From contig QJNS01000099.1 in assembly GCA_004154925.1 (NCBI GenBank), positions 186,001-250,000 of the forward strand: a stretch of DNA of 64,000 nt, given 5' to 3'. Both the position numbers and the translations under genes were made by a program. The stretch comes from Monosporascus cannonballus (taxonomy: Eukaryota; Ascomycota; Sordariomycetes; Xylariales). The notes under the pieces were generated by a model. It saw only the letters and a program-made list of their open reading frames with translations, was not told where the DNA came from and ran no database searches. Positions 23,201 through 34,539 of the stretch are shown piece by piece (position 1 is the first letter of the stretch; every line of letters starts with the position of its first letter).

Positions 23201-23582
23201 TGCAGGGTGCAAATGCGGGCGATCTTTGTCCACAGGCGCCACTGGGAGGTATCCTCCGGATATACCGTTGCAAGCCGGAACCACGATACCTTCAGATGGT
23301 GTGCTGCCTGACAGGTCAATAATGGTCTAATGGCCCGGTAATGTCGACGGCGTTTGTGTAGCTCAAGCTCAAGCTCAAGCTCAAATTTCAAACTATTGTT
23401 GCGGGTCCTCATGGCAAGGTCCAGTTTCAACGTCTACAGGAATTCATCGAAGTGACGGGAACATCCCTGAGGCATTAACCATGAGATCCCATTATGGCGC
23501 TCAGTAAGACAGATCATGTTGCCCCGCGACTGGGCAGTTTAACACACATTGGTAAACTCCATGCAAATAGAATATATACTGT
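17247..23582. other. 6.3 kb gene-poor interval
   Basis: No gene I can support. Seen here: promoter side of the PSP1-domain gene; a two-copy 13-base tandem repeat at 18440-18465 (CTGGTCGTGGCCC); a TAGG run at 19533-19549; a 12-base inverted pair GAAATGCATGTA at 19512-19523 and 19677-19688, which may bound a ~180 bp palindromic element; and four GCTCAA units at 23361-23384. Minus frames 21545-21967 and 21964-22176 are adjacent and moderately long but match nothing I know. Confidence 0.45.
23361..23384 (+). repeat. Hexanucleotide microsatellite (GCTCAA)4
   Basis: Four perfect consecutive GCTCAA units followed by a degenerate AATTTCAA. Confidence 0.95.
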
Positions 23583-24598
23583 TCAGCCGGGAACCGTGTC
23601 AAGGGAGCCTTTTCCGGGCGTCGTGGGGGCGGCATCAGGGTCCTTTGTCGCCCGCAGTTTCTCTTCGAACTTGGCAAATTCCTTCAAGGCGATCTCCTCT
23701 TCCTGGTCCATGACTTGCTCAACCCCTTTTACCTCCTCGATCTGCAACCCTAGTCAGCGGATCCAATCCGGTAGGCGACAGCAACAGGCTAGAATTGTCT
23801 ACTCACATAGTGCATCAGCATCCCCTCGATGCCGTTCTTCAGGGTCACGGTGCTAGAATCGCAGGTCCGGCAGGCACCCCTCAGCTTCAGCAACACCATC
23901 CCGTTCTCAAAGCCCCTAAACTCTATGTCTCCTCCGTCCTCCTGAATCGCGGGCCGTATCCGGGTCTCGAGCAGCTCCTTTATCATGCCTACGACTTCGC
24001 CATCGTTCTCGTTGTAGCTGAGGCTGTCCTCCTCGGGGGCGGCGCCCTGGCCCCCTCCCGCGCCTTCTTTGTCGCTGCTGACCGTCACCAGCTTCTGTCC
24101 CGACGTAACGGCCTCCGTGATCAGGCTGAAGACCTCCGGCTTGATGTGCGCCCAGTTCGCATCGGCCGACTTCGTCACCGTGATGAAGTCCGGGCCATAG
24201 AAGACTGACGTCACCTCGTCGATGTTCATCAACTGCGCGGCTAGCGGCGACGGATGTGGCGGCGCGACAGTGCTCCGCGGGTTCAGGTACTCGATGAAGC
24301 TCGTCTGCACCTCCTCCGGGAGGACCCTGTGGTTCGGCAGGAACTTCAGCGCGTCGGGATTCGGCGTGCTCTCTATCTGGATGAAGATGCTCCTCGTGTC
24401 CCGGGGGCTAAGCACCGGTAAAGTGTCATGGGCGGCGCGCAAGGTTGGTCTAGATCTCGAGAGTAAACCTAGTTGGCGCGTGGCTATATGGACACGCCGG
24501 GCGGACTCTGTGAAGCGTCCATACTTGGCAGGCTGAGCCCGCTTGACTGTCGCCGATAGTAGAGAAGCCGCCGGTCTTATAACTCGGTTGGAAGACAT
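23583..24598 (-). CDS. NFU1: Mitochondrial NFU1-type iron-sulfur cluster scaffold/transfer protein
   Basis: Two exons, 24598-23807 and 23741-23583, joined by a 65 nt intron (donor GTGAGT, acceptor TGCAG) in phase 0; 316 aa. Residues 1-70 are rich in Arg, Ser and Ala with few acids, a typical mitochondrial presequence. The Nfu N-terminal domain follows (IFIQIESTPNPDALKFLPNH, about 71-90). After an acidic/Gly-rich linker comes the NifU C-terminal domain with EDGGDIEFRGF and the cluster-binding CxxC at Cys243/Cys246 (GACRTCDSS). Exon 2 adds the conserved IEEVKGVEQV helix and a short disordered tail. Known: NFU1 passes [4Fe-4S] clusters to late-acting targets such as lipoate synthase and succinate dehydrogenase. 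The gene is divergent from the zf-HIT gene about 1.1 kb away. Confidence 0.96.
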
Positions 24599-25725
24599 CG
24601 CCCAACTCTCTTTCTCTCTCTCTGGCAGCCGTTGGTAAGCGCACTCCCGATAGCCACTCGACAGACTCGAATTCGGTTACTTGTTCGGATTCTTTGAACT
24701 ACCCCTTGATAATATGCGCCGGGAATATAGGATTATCAATGGAGAGGGGTCTCAAGATCAAAAGGTGAATCTCTAGGTGACTGTTGTTTGGTAATTTCGA
24801 GGTCCGGAATCGTTATCGTAGATAAGAGGAAAACGTTTGCCTCTTTCGCTTATCAATCGCTTACGTAGTATACTTTAAGAGGGTCGATGCGGGCACCAAT
24901 AAATGACGCAACGGGCCGCCAAGTGTTTACCGATGGTAGCCAAGCAAAACAGCACTTGCTTTCCCCACAAAAGACAGCGCGATCTTCCTTCAGCCGCGTC
25001 TATAAGATACAAATAAATAATATTCATCTTAAAGTTTCAGCCTCGTGCAGTATCCGTACTACATATTTCCTCTTCTCGTTTCTGGTTCAGCAGAGACAGG
25101 CGAAATATACGACTATTTCCTTTATCTTCTCAATCCGGCACCAGCTATTTCTCATCAGCAGATGCTAGTAAACTTTACTGGTGCCATATCCACGACGAAG
25201 ACGTCGACGGTGTCCTTCTCTCGGCTCGTTTGATAGGAGGAGGGTTCTTTCATGTCAGCATATCGCAGTCTCCCCTAACCTAAGGAGTATCCTGAATTTT
25301 GATTTCTCCGCAAAAGTCGGGAGTGGAAGCCAAGATACTGAGAGATTCAAGCCGCGGGACTTCTCAGCCGTACTACTAAACGCTGACACTACTACTTTAC
25401 CCTACGGCGCTACAGGTACTGGTATCCTTAAGCTAGACTCACCATCACAGCCAGGTGGCGTCGTCCGGACAACCCATCACGCGGACTTGCTTGTCGACCT
25501 TCCGATTTCGCAAGTCACTAAAGCATCAGCATATACTTATGCGCTTCCTGGGGCTAATTTCACCGCCGCCCACACAACCCGTGAAGGCCGCCTTCACCAA
25601 CACCCGTCACATCTACCTGAAAGCGTTACAGTCCGCCCAACTTCATTCCTTATTCTCACCTTGGACACGATAAGAAAAGGGAAGGAGCCCCACCTGAGCC
25701 TAATTGGACCAATCCACAATTCAGC
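24599..25725. other. Divergent intergenic region between NFU1 and the zf-HIT gene
   Basis: Holds the promoters of two divergent genes. A pyrimidine tract (TTTCTCTCTCTCTG) lies just upstream of the NFU1 start. A plus-strand open frame at 25181-25729 ends where the zf-HIT gene starts and has no recognisable domain. Confidence 0.5.
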
Positions 25726-26459
25726 ATGACTATGACAAGACCCTTGTGCCGCATCTGCAGCGTGACTGAAGGCAAATATAAGTGCCCTCGTTGTGGCGCC
25801 TTCACGTAAGTTCCCCGTTTCACGATTTTAGCTCTTTCATAGATTCTTACTTCTCGACTAGTTGTTCGGTCCCATGCTTCAGGGAACATCGTGACAACCA
25901 TCCGCCTGTTGAGGAGCCTGTGCAGCCGCAGTCTGTAGCCGCAGTGTCATCAACTCAAACGGAAGAGAGTGAAAACACTGGGTCGCAGGATTGGGGTGAG
26001 CCTGGTACACATCCCGCCCATGATGTAGCCTCTCCCTCCTCAACTGGGCCATATTCTGGCTTAGCAGATTTACCAGAATACCAGATGCTCATGAAACGAT
26101 ACCCGAGATTGCCAACTCTGTTATGGGGCATTGCTACTGCCACTGACCCCCCGACTGGCGATGATGGCAGCAATACCAAACAACCTAAGTTCCCTAAGCT
26201 CAACAATGGCATCAAGAAAAGCAAGGAACCCTGGACCCAGGAGAAAGGCGTTCAGAATGCCGTTCAGGTGCTGCGCGAGACTAGAAACTCTCCAGGTGAC
26301 GATAGTGACGCCATCCGCGAGTTCTGTGAGCTTGTCCGTCTCTTTAAGGCCCGAAAGGAGGAAGAAGCGGCTGCCCCTGTGTTCCGCAAGAAATTTGCGA
26401 AGGAGAGCGCCGATGCCATTGGAGAGCTTCTGCGCAATGAAAAGTCTAAGGCGCTTTAA
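25726..26459 (+). CDS. HIT-type zinc finger protein
   Basis: Two exons, 25726-25805 and 25862-26459, split by a 56 nt intron (donor GTAAGT, acceptor ACTAG, phase 2); 225 aa. The intron lies inside the finger: exon 1 supplies CRICSVTEGKYKCPRCGAF and exon 2 CSVPCFREHRDNH. Ligands are Cys8, Cys11, Cys20, Cys23, Cys28, Cys32, His36 and His40; most zf-HIT domains end in Cys, so the last position is His here. The central part is acidic and disordered, and the C-terminal ~80 residues are helical and charged (KEEEAAAPVFRKKFAKESA). Known: zf-HIT proteins such as yeast Hit1/human ZNHIT3 act in box C/D snoRNP assembly, others in chromatin remodelling. Hit1-like is my best guess from size and an N-terminal finger; the exact orthologue is uncertain. 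Confidence 0.88.
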
Positions 26460-27489
26460 TTTTGTTGACGAATGCCAGCCGATGAAGCAGCCGCCTCATC
26501 GTTCGCTATCTGGATACTATTCAAAATTTGGGTTATGTCAGAGCATACCCTCATCTACCTTGTCAGAGTTTAGAGTTTTTCGACCTGTCCCGGTTCTGCG
26601 GAAAGGATCCAGCTATCCGTAGGCGAAGCACTATTGCCCTACCAGAACACTCTACCTCATTGATGTCACGATATTTTCCCGTGCGGGTACCGGATGCCTA
26701 ATCCTACGGTTTTATGGAGGTTCTACAACAAACTACCAGCTCAGCACAGACTCTTCCTGGCCTGCTGCGGACGTTCTATGGGTGTCGCCAGTCGATGCGG
26801 GTAGTTGCGGTCTGGACAATGGAATCTACAGTCCTCCATCCAAACCACATAATTATTGCCTACGGTGGATGACGGTCGCCAGGCTATAACCGGTCTTCCC
26901 AGAACCGATGTTGTCCATTGTCGACTTAGGGACCCTCGCCCTTCTTTTGCTAACTTCGGTTTCTTCTCTGTAGTAGCGTCACCCTTCTAAAAGCTGACTA
27001 CTAATACCTTTCCCAGGGTACCGTTCCCTAGGACAATTAATGTTGAAAGCATCGCAGCTTATTAGAAGGCTTCAAACTTTCCGCTCTAGAAAGAGTGTCA
27101 TCATGCGCCCATACTGGATCTTCAGGGCGGTGTCAGGTTGGCCCTATACTTTAACCTCCGGAACGAGGCTATGTGGACACCTGGTATAGCAACTATATAT
27201 GCTTGGACGGATGGACGAGAAATGTCCGCCCAGATAAACAGAAACTCGGTGACATTACATCATCTTGAGGATAGCCAATGTAGCCCTGGTTGGCAAGGGT
27301 ACCATATTCAACCCCAAGGCTGTGGTCTATCTATCACTATTAGCCTGGACTGAGTTTCAACTGTCGCATTTTCGAACTTCGTGACTTCAGGTCAAGATTG
27401 GACAGTGTATCCTTGAATCAGCAGAGGAACAAGAATCGGAAACGTTTAACATAGTAAGTATCATTGGCCCTCGTGACTATTGGGTATCT
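26460..27489. other. Intergenic between convergent genes, no gene seen
   Basis: 3' flanks of the zf-HIT gene (+) and of the basic protein gene (-). A short plus frame at 27138-27353 is unsupported. Confidence 0.5.
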
Positions 27490-28566
27490 CTAACGCTTGA
27501 ATCTCCCCAGGAATCCCCTTCTATTGGACCTAGGTGATGCGGACGATGACGACTTTTCCTCTTCGTGTATCATAGCAGGCGTTTCTTCCTTCTGATGCCG
27601 AATTAGGTTTCCTAGCTTTCCCCTTAATGTCCACATGGATTCCACTCTATGAAACATCAGTCCTCTTGTCGACTTTCGTGTTTCGTGGACCTCATCGCTC
27701 TGTGTCCAATCCACTCGGTGCTCATTTGCAGTTGTCAGGTCGGGAACGAAGATCTCGTGTGCGGAGTCCTCGTCGGTAGAATAGTCCTCTAGCGCCATGT
27801 GGCGCATTGAGAAATTTGACGTTGATGGCTTCACGCAGATCGTATGGCGGTTCTGTCTAGTGTTCATTCTGCCCTCAGCCGCCGAGTTACCGTCCATATT
27901 AATCGAGTGCTGGAACTGGTTCCTTTCGTAGACCTTCTCTCGCTGACTTCGTACCCTTCTCAATAAGTTCCGCCGCCCGCCCGCCATATTGCCCGATTCC
28001 GCCTCGGCATTACCCTCCCCATCGATGAGAAAATGAACGGCCGGGTACGACAGCCTATGTACGTGCTTCTTGTTGATAGCTTCCGCCGTCGTGGTCCGCG
28101 CGAATTGAGATGCTGCCACTTGTGGGACATGGCGGTAGGACGCTGCTGCTGTCGTGCCCGACGACTGCTCGATGCCTAAGGCCGCGCCAGGATCTGACAT
28201 CTTGTCGTTGCCGTTTGCATTTGTGCTGTTGTTCCCTACTCGACATTCTCTCGCACCCTCCAAGGTTGATATAGTAGCTCCTCTCTGCTGCTCCCTTGCC
28301 TTCCCTTCTTCGCCTAGCTTCGCCGCCGTCGCTTCTAGCTTCGCGTGCCGCTTCCTCTGCCTCGACGCCTCCTGCTCGGTGAGCACCACGTACAGCCTCC
28401 GTCGGAGGTCGTCGGCGTCGATCGGTTGCGCCCTCGCCGACGCCCGTGTTTGTCTGCATGTCTGCCTGGTCGCCGCGGCCGGCTTCCCCGCCGCGGCCGG
28501 CTGCTTCGGCGGGCCCGGGGTCCGGTCTCGGCCCGCCACGCCGCGGTCCTTGGTAGGATAGTTCAT
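27490..28566 (-). CDS. Hypothetical basic, mostly disordered protein
   Basis: Single open frame ending TAG at 27490-27492. It stays open upstream to 28650 (386 aa); I favour the ATG at 28566 (MNYPTKDRGVAGRD, 358 aa), with 28578 and 28650 as alternatives. Near the N-terminus is an Ala/Arg/Lys/Glu-rich helix likely to form a coiled coil (EQEASRQRKRHAKLEATAAK). The middle is basic (GGRRNLLRRVRSQREKVYER), followed by an acidic patch (LEDYSTDEDSAHEIFVPDL), then MWTLRGKLGNLIRHQKEE and a basic end GFLGRFKR. No signal peptide or membrane segment. The coding call rests on length, GC-rich third positions and this protein-like organisation. I do not recognise the family. Confidence 0.65.
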   Translation of the reverse strand: MNYPTKDRGVAGRDRTPGPPKQPAAAGKPAAATRQTCRQTRASARAQPIDADDLRRRLYVVLTEQEASRQRKRHAKLEATAAKLGEEGKAREQQRGATISTLEGARECRVGNNSTNANGNDKMSDPGAALGIEQSSGTTAAASYRHVPQVAASQFARTTTAEAINKKHVHRLSYPAVHFLIDGEGNAEAESGNMAGGRRNLLRRVRSQREKVYERNQFQHSINMDGNSAAEGRMNTRQNRHTICVKPSTSNFSMRHMALEDYSTDEDSAHEIFVPDLTTANEHRVDWTQSDEVHETRKSTRGLMFHRVESMWTLRGKLGNLIRHQKEETPAMIHEEEKSSSSASPRSNRRGFLGRFKR

Positions 28567-31500
28567 GGTGAAAAGCATCGTTGCTATGAGGGTGTGGCCG
28601 AACCGAGCCGGGAAACCTAAAGATGGCTCTACAGAGTCCGTCCGTTCCACTCGGGTAGGCCCTTCCGTAGAATAGGTGTTTATCTATCGTATCGTATCGT
28701 GATCGCCACCCGAGTCGGCTCTTCTAGGTGCCAAGCCCGTCATCAACGGGCAAGCAGCGTTTCTAGAGGAAATCTCCAACTGCTTTGCTGTGCGTCAACC
28801 AAAGACGCGTTCCTACCACTGCGGAGTTGTGGTCATCTAACAGCACCGACCTGAGGGGGGAGGGCTTGAGACGAGGTATGAGTGGCTTTAAGGGAAACCT
28901 ATATGACGTTCGACGCAACTGAGCCTGGTCAGTATATTTTTGTCCAGAGAGTTTAGAGCTCAGGTTGGTAGGCAAACAGCCAGAATGAACACCACGACGT
29001 ATAACTCTTGCACGTATGACGACGATGGGAACTTCATCACCGGGGCCTGGGCGAGTCATCTCATTATATCTTCCGCCCGCGCAAACCCCGAGGCTATGTC
29101 ATCTCTGGAAAAGAAACGTCCCCGTTCTGGGGGTCGTACTACATACCTCTCAATCTGGCGTGGCGGGATCGTGTGATGATGGGACAGTCACTTGACAGAG
29201 GGGCCGACCGGCTTAGCTACCTTGGCTTACCGAAACGGTGCATGCTAGTCGCAGCTCGATGCTACACTAACCTGCTGGAGATGCATGCCCGGCGTTAGGC
29301 ATACGAGCACTGCAAATGACATCCACATACATCAATACAATCATACAAATACGTGCTGCGATCGACATACTACTCATGTAGGTTATTTTATTCGAGTGGG
29401 TTTTCAGCACTACTACCATTCCTTACTGTCGCAGTAGTGGTGCTGTGGTGTGGCCTTGTGGTCTGAATCCGGGGCCGCCCCCCCCCTTAGCCGGATGCAA
29501 TGCGATGCGATACCTGCAAGCAGCCTGCTGCCTTTTAGCAGCAGGTTCCAGAAAGGTTGCAACCGGCAAAGGGCGGTCTGGAATCAGCAGCACCACATAG
29601 AGAGCCTGCCCAAGTACAATCTACTCAGAACAGAGGAGATAAAGTATTGTCATACTGGGAGTACGAGTAAGCGTATTCCGCTGTGAGTATGAAATACGAA
29701 ATGTGATTATGGCATTAGCGGTTTATGAGGTTCTGAACAGCGAGAGAACGGGCCACAGCGGCAGAGGTTGCAAACCAAATTAACCCTTGACCTGGGGTAA
29801 GATACATACCTGCCTCGTTACCCCCGCCGTCGATCTGCGTTAGGAATGATAAGTGATGATTCGCTGCAGCAACGACTTGGATGATGCAGCACGCGCTGGG
29901 ACTTTCCAGGGGCCCTGGATTTCCACAGGGGGAAGAGGAAACAACAAAAGACTAATCAGGAGTTGCTCACTTGCATCGGTACCGTTAATGATGCTCGAGG
30001 CGGTTTTCGAATATCGAACCGGACGCACGAAGAATGTGTGGAAATGAGGCAGTTGGACGGCCCGTCGCTGCAAGCGGGAAACACGGCAGTATACGGTGTT
30101 GGATGCAGTACCTCATTTGCGCGCAACGGTCTGAGACCTGTGATGCCTCCTCAACCGCGTCGCACAGCAGCCGTCCGTCTGCTGTGACCGGTGTCTCCTC
30201 TATGTGGGCCATCCTGCCATCCTGCCCTACCCTACCATCAGGGGAAGCAGGAGAGGCGTCCTGTCCTGCCAAGCTGTCACCAGCGAGGTACCAACCCGGC
30301 TGCCAATCCTGTCTCTCCTCGATTTTGGTTCCCGGCCGCTCAAGGCCCTCGACGACGAAGGCGCCCCCTCCCGAGTCCTGTGGTTGGCTGGAGACGGGCC
30401 TGCTGTGCGATAAGCCAATCGCTTCTATATTTATTTGGATCTGCGCCGCACACCACCATGGCGACTCTGCCCATTCCCTTCCTAGGTCGCACTATGGACG
30501 CATTGTCTCGCGGGCGCGAATGGTTCTTCTTCACCCTCCCCGCGCATGCCCCAAGAACCCGCACTACGTAGAAACAACCGCATTTTGTTTCCCGAGCTGC
30601 GCCTGTATATGATCTAGCGAAAACCTAGATATGTCTCGAGACTTGGAACCGGAGAGTCTAGCCTACTATGGAGGTACCCTAGCGGTTCGTTAGAAAACAA
30701 CGACCAGTGACGAATCACGTAAGAAGCCTCGCAAGCCACGGTGGCGCCACAGGTCTGCATAAAACCTGTCACGCGAGCGCTCTCTCATGCCCTCTCCAGA
30801 CGGACCAGTTCGTTCTTGAGTTGGAAGAAGATCTGGCGCTAAAGGAATCTCTCGAATCCTCGGTAGCGTCTACCGTCTTGCCTATCTAGCCTCTGCTTCG
30901 CTCTGCGGGCGCGAATGCCTTGGTAACCCCTCACGGGACACGAGTGACGCGCCAGCCGCCGCGCTCCCAGCCCATCTACCCATCTGCACCAGTCGGGGAG
31001 GGCCGCTCAGGGGCCTGCGCCGCCCGGCGTATCTAGGTACCGAAGAGAGCTATGGCCGACGATGCCACTCCCCCCGAGCTTTAGCTGGCCAATGGGAGGT
31101 GTTGCTCGCTTGGCAATGCACCTCGCGGGGCTCTCGTTGCTTTCCCCGGCATCTGAAGCAGTTTTTACAGAATATGAGACAAAAGTGATGGTGGGGGAGG
31201 GGGGAGGCTCCCGGAAGCGCCCGGAAGAGGGGTCTCGGCGAATAATGTTCTCGGCCTTGGTCCGGGGTAATTTCACTTAGTAAGCCGTTGAAGTTTGTTG
31301 TTTTCCTTCAGCCACCGACGGCGCATGCCGAAATCGCCGGTACCTATCCCGTTTTAAACTGTGTTCTGCAAGAGATTTGTGGCTTTTGATCACCCACTAA
31401 AATGCAACCATCTATCTTGACAGCTCTGTAGCGCTCCCTGAGTCATGAGCTAATTTATACCATAATACATTACGGGTATGGTCTTGTATGCTAGCACGAA

Positions 31501-31634
31501 AGCGTGCAGAATCCGCAACCAATGAGGTGAGTGGTCTTGAGAGCGGTTCTGCGATTCTAGTCCTTGCAGATTCCTATCCGGCGTTCCAAGCAGTTACTGC
31601 GGCTTTATATAGAAGAATACCAGAATGCTCCAGT
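28567..31634. other. 3 kb interval without a supported gene
   Basis: Contains a short TCGTA repeat near 28688-28700, a C run at 29479-29487, and GC-rich stretches (30100-31260) with overlapping frames on both strands (30034-30612 +, 30191-30571 +, 30227-30564 -), none with a domain. The G-rich 31190-31240 could be promoter sequence. Confidence 0.4.
31606..31611 (+). promoter_or_regulatory. Upstream TATA-like box of the 5S rRNA gene
   Basis: TATATA at about -29 to -24 from the 5S start. Neurospora-type 5S genes need a TATA element near this position. Confidence 0.6.
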
Positions 31635-31753
31635 ACATACGACCATACCACGTGGAAAACTCGGGATCCCGTCCGCTCTCCCCTAGATAAGCCGCGTAGG
31701 GCCAGATTAGTAGTTGGGTCGGTGACGACCAGCGAATCCCTGGTGTTGTATGT
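31635..31753 (+). rRNA. 5S ribosomal RNA
   Basis: 119 bases from ACATACGACCATACCACGTG to GGTGTTGTATGT. The ends, the GGGATCCCGTCCGCTCTCCC block, the internal AGTAGTTGGGTCGGTGACGA segment with the C-box-like GGTGACGACCAGCGAAT, and the length match filamentous-ascomycete 5S rRNA. The 5' ACATACGACCATACC pairs with the 3' GGTGTTGTATGT, closing helix I. A TATA box upstream and a T6 terminator downstream suggest that it is functional. It is a single copy, consistent with the dispersed 5S genes of Sordariomycetes. Confidence 0.95.
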
Positions 31754-31754
31754 A

Positions 31755-31760
31755 CTTTTT
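31755..31760 (+). terminator. RNA polymerase III terminator of 5S rRNA
   Basis: A run of six T follows the mature 3' end by one base. Confidence 0.85.
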
Positions 31761-31942
31761 TGCATTTGACTTTCACTAAGCAAGTTTTTCTGGCCCGGCC
31801 CTGTGAGAAGCTTAAATTCAACTCCGCTATCCATCCTTATTTCTTCGCACCTTCGCCCAGCCTGTCCAGTTCTCTGTCGTAGTTCCGAGGACGGACCCGG
31901 CTCGGTGATTGGTTCGACGTCCACACCGCTCCGCGTCGCCCC

Positions 31943-34155
31943 TCATAGGCGACGGTGATCCTGGAGCCGCCGGTCTAATTCTACATATACGGACGTAACG
32001 TCGAGCCCGCACTCGTCTAATGCTGTCTCCCAGGGATCTTCGAGTCCGAGCTCAAATGCCCAATCTGTAATGGTCCGAGCATTTTCCGTGTCATTATCTT
32101 TGTCATGGATATAATATATATCCGCCCCGGCAGATATCAAGACGGTTACGAGGGAAATATCGGGCTCGATATTGCCATCCGACAAAAGGAACAGGGCGGA
32201 AAGGAGGGGAGGATATCCGTCCTCGTTGAACTGGTTGGGGTCTCCTCCCGTATCTAGATAGAAGTTGAGCAGGGATTTGTTCAATTCCATATTGCCGTTT
32301 CCTATCCAACTGAATAGTCGAAGGGTAGCGCCATACTCTAAGAATAAGTGCCCGTAAGATTTCTGTTGTTCGAAAGACATGCGCATGTCACAGAAGATGT
32401 TATTCCAAGCGTATTCTGACCCGTTACCCCAATCGTCTCCCGAGTCAGAATATTCTCTAAGTAGCTGCAATATTTCTCTCGTTGACTGGATATCATCCTT
32501 GGCACGGCGATCTCCGATAATATACCATAGAAATTCCCTGCTCATGTCGACCTTGTCGAGGAATAACGCCCCATACCCGGAGTCTCGAAGAAGATAGCAA
32601 CATATATTTGGGAGGTTGTAATAGACCGCACACTGGAAATGGGAAGGTTCTTAATACCCGGGTTAATGGGCGATAGGCTTGCACTTGTTCGTACCTCTAG
32701 GAGATCAAAACCACCCTCATCCAAAGCTTGAAGACCGGGTTTACCATGTTCCACCAACTGGCGTACGGCGAACGCATCGTCTCGCTCAAAAATGTCCCAG
32801 ATCGGAGAGCTATATGGGATTATCTGGATCGGAAGAATACTTGGACAGATGCTGTAGTGGCCGAACTCGTCGGGGCCGGATGAGAAGACGAGAGATATTC
32901 CAGTTGAGCTGAGCCATGACCGTGGCTTGAACACGAACTTGAGTCCGAAAATACCCATCCTGACTGCCTCGTACTCGATACGTGGTCACCCAAGTATAGA
33001 CGACCCCTATTTTCACGTCAGCCCTGTGATAGAACGATGATAGTCTCACTTCTTTCAATCTCGTGGAAGCTGTGATTCGATGTGGCGTCTTAAAATGGGA
33101 TGGGGTCGTAGTTAAACCCCTTTCACAGTCGCACAATGACGAACTCCTTTCAGACCCTGGATTCGAGAGCCCATGTATAGCGCCCGATCTCCCTGTCTTG
33201 AAGTCACTACGCTCGCTTGCTTCCTTGGAGACTCCAAGAGCTATTTGGTCTATCGATAGGGATACATCTGCGAATCGACGGAGGAGCGGCTCCAGCTGCT
33301 GTCTCAACTCGGCCCGTACCATCCGCCCGAGGACGTCCGGGCTCGCCACGGCTGAACTCATCAGGGACGACAAATCATCTAGGCTCTGCTGTTGAGAATG
33401 CACTCTGGTCTCAAGCGAGGCGAAGTCTAAGCTGGTCTTAGAGAGCTGGTATTGCAGACCCTCTAAGACCTCAGCCTTCTGTCCCTGTAGCTGGGCCTCC
33501 AGCGCATCGCACCGGCGTGAGAGGGTTTGCGAGAGAGCGTCTTGCGAGACCGAGAGCGCCTTTATCCCGTCGGCGGCCGATAAAATGTTGCTTTGCAGCC
33601 TGATACCATCGAGCCTAGACAGGTCAGCCAAGAGGTAAAGAGACGGACCCCGTTGTTATACCTCGCGATTATATTCAGGGTCATGGTAGCGGCGCTTTTG
33701 CGCTGTTCAAGTCTCTGAATTATGCCCTCTACAGACTTTCTGTTAAGAACAAATGCCATTCTAGCCGGGAACGGGGAAGGCATCTGAGCAGGCAGGATTC
33801 CACGGAGGGCGTCCATGTCCTCAGAGAACTGCCGCGCAATTTGGGCGATCGAGTCGGAGATCATGTGGTTGCGAACAGACTCGGGTGGGCATCGTTGGGC
33901 CTCACTGGCATAGAACTGAAGGTCTCTCATAAGAGATTCAGCCTCCTGTAGTGCTTCTAAGGATTTAGTCGCTAATTCACACCGATTACATGGATAACCG
34001 GGGACTCCATGCGTACTCGTCTGTAGATGTCGCACATCCTCCTTCACGTGCTTTAACGAGGAGACGAAGCCACATGCGCTCCTAGAGACCTTAACCGAGA
34101 CGTCTAGGAGCTGAACAGCGCTGGCGAGAGCGCCGAAAACAGCTAATGGCTCCAT
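31943..34155 (-). CDS. Fungal STAND-type protein: Helo-like N-terminus plus degenerate ankyrin region
   Basis: Multi-exon gene, about 690 aa. Exon 1 (34155-33662) starts MEPLAVFGALASAVQLLDV, typical of the fungal N-terminal helical (Helo/SesA-like) domain of NLR-type and ankyrin proteins. A 47 nt intron (33615-33661, donor GTATAA, branch CTGAC, acceptor CTAG) joins in frame to a coiled-coil exon (SQQQSLDDLSSLMSSAV) leading to VVYTWVTTYR. The last exon (32632-31943) follows a clean 62 nt intron (32633-32694, donor GTACGA, acceptor TCCAG) and holds ankyrin-like blocks (GGDPNQFNEDGYPPLLSAL and ISAGADIYYIHDK). Between about 32985 and 32920 the frame changes; a 49 nt intron (GTACGA...TTCAAG) would fit, or it is a frameshift. 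No NACHT/NB-ARC is present. Role in non-self or immunity-like signalling is inferred from family only. Confidence 0.72.
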
Positions 34156-34539
34156 CGAGCCGGGCCTCGCGTATCCCCGCGATAACTTCACATATGTCAC
34201 GGCTCTGTCGTTGATTTGGATCACGCGGTTGATGAAAATGGAACAGATATATATGCCTAATTGTCAGCCGGGGTGGGGGAGCAGCAACCCAATTGTCAGG
34301 GGGGCCGCAGCAAGGTGCTGTGCAAATATGCGGCCACTGGCTCCGCCACCGTTGGGGTGCGTCCGCGAATTGCTGGTGTTGCATTCATTCGTTATCCTGC
34401 TTGGCTTTCCAGCTGAAAAAGAGAATGAGAGGCGGCTGTGCTTAAGTAAGGCTAAACCGAAGAATAGAAGACCCCTTTAGAGGGGTCATAGAACCCCCCC
34501 TCTTAGGGTTTCTCCATTCCCATGGTTGAAGCCCTGGGG

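Noticed and set aside
25181..25729. 182-codon plus frame ending at the zf-HIT start
   Set aside because: Arg-rich start from a poor context, no domain, and it sits in a divergent promoter region.
30034..30612. 192-codon plus frame and overlapping frames
   Set aside because: GC-rich region open on both strands; no domain or codon preference.
33063..33395. Plus frame antisense to the Helo/ankyrin-type gene
   Set aside because: Shadow of the coiled-coil exon on the minus strand.
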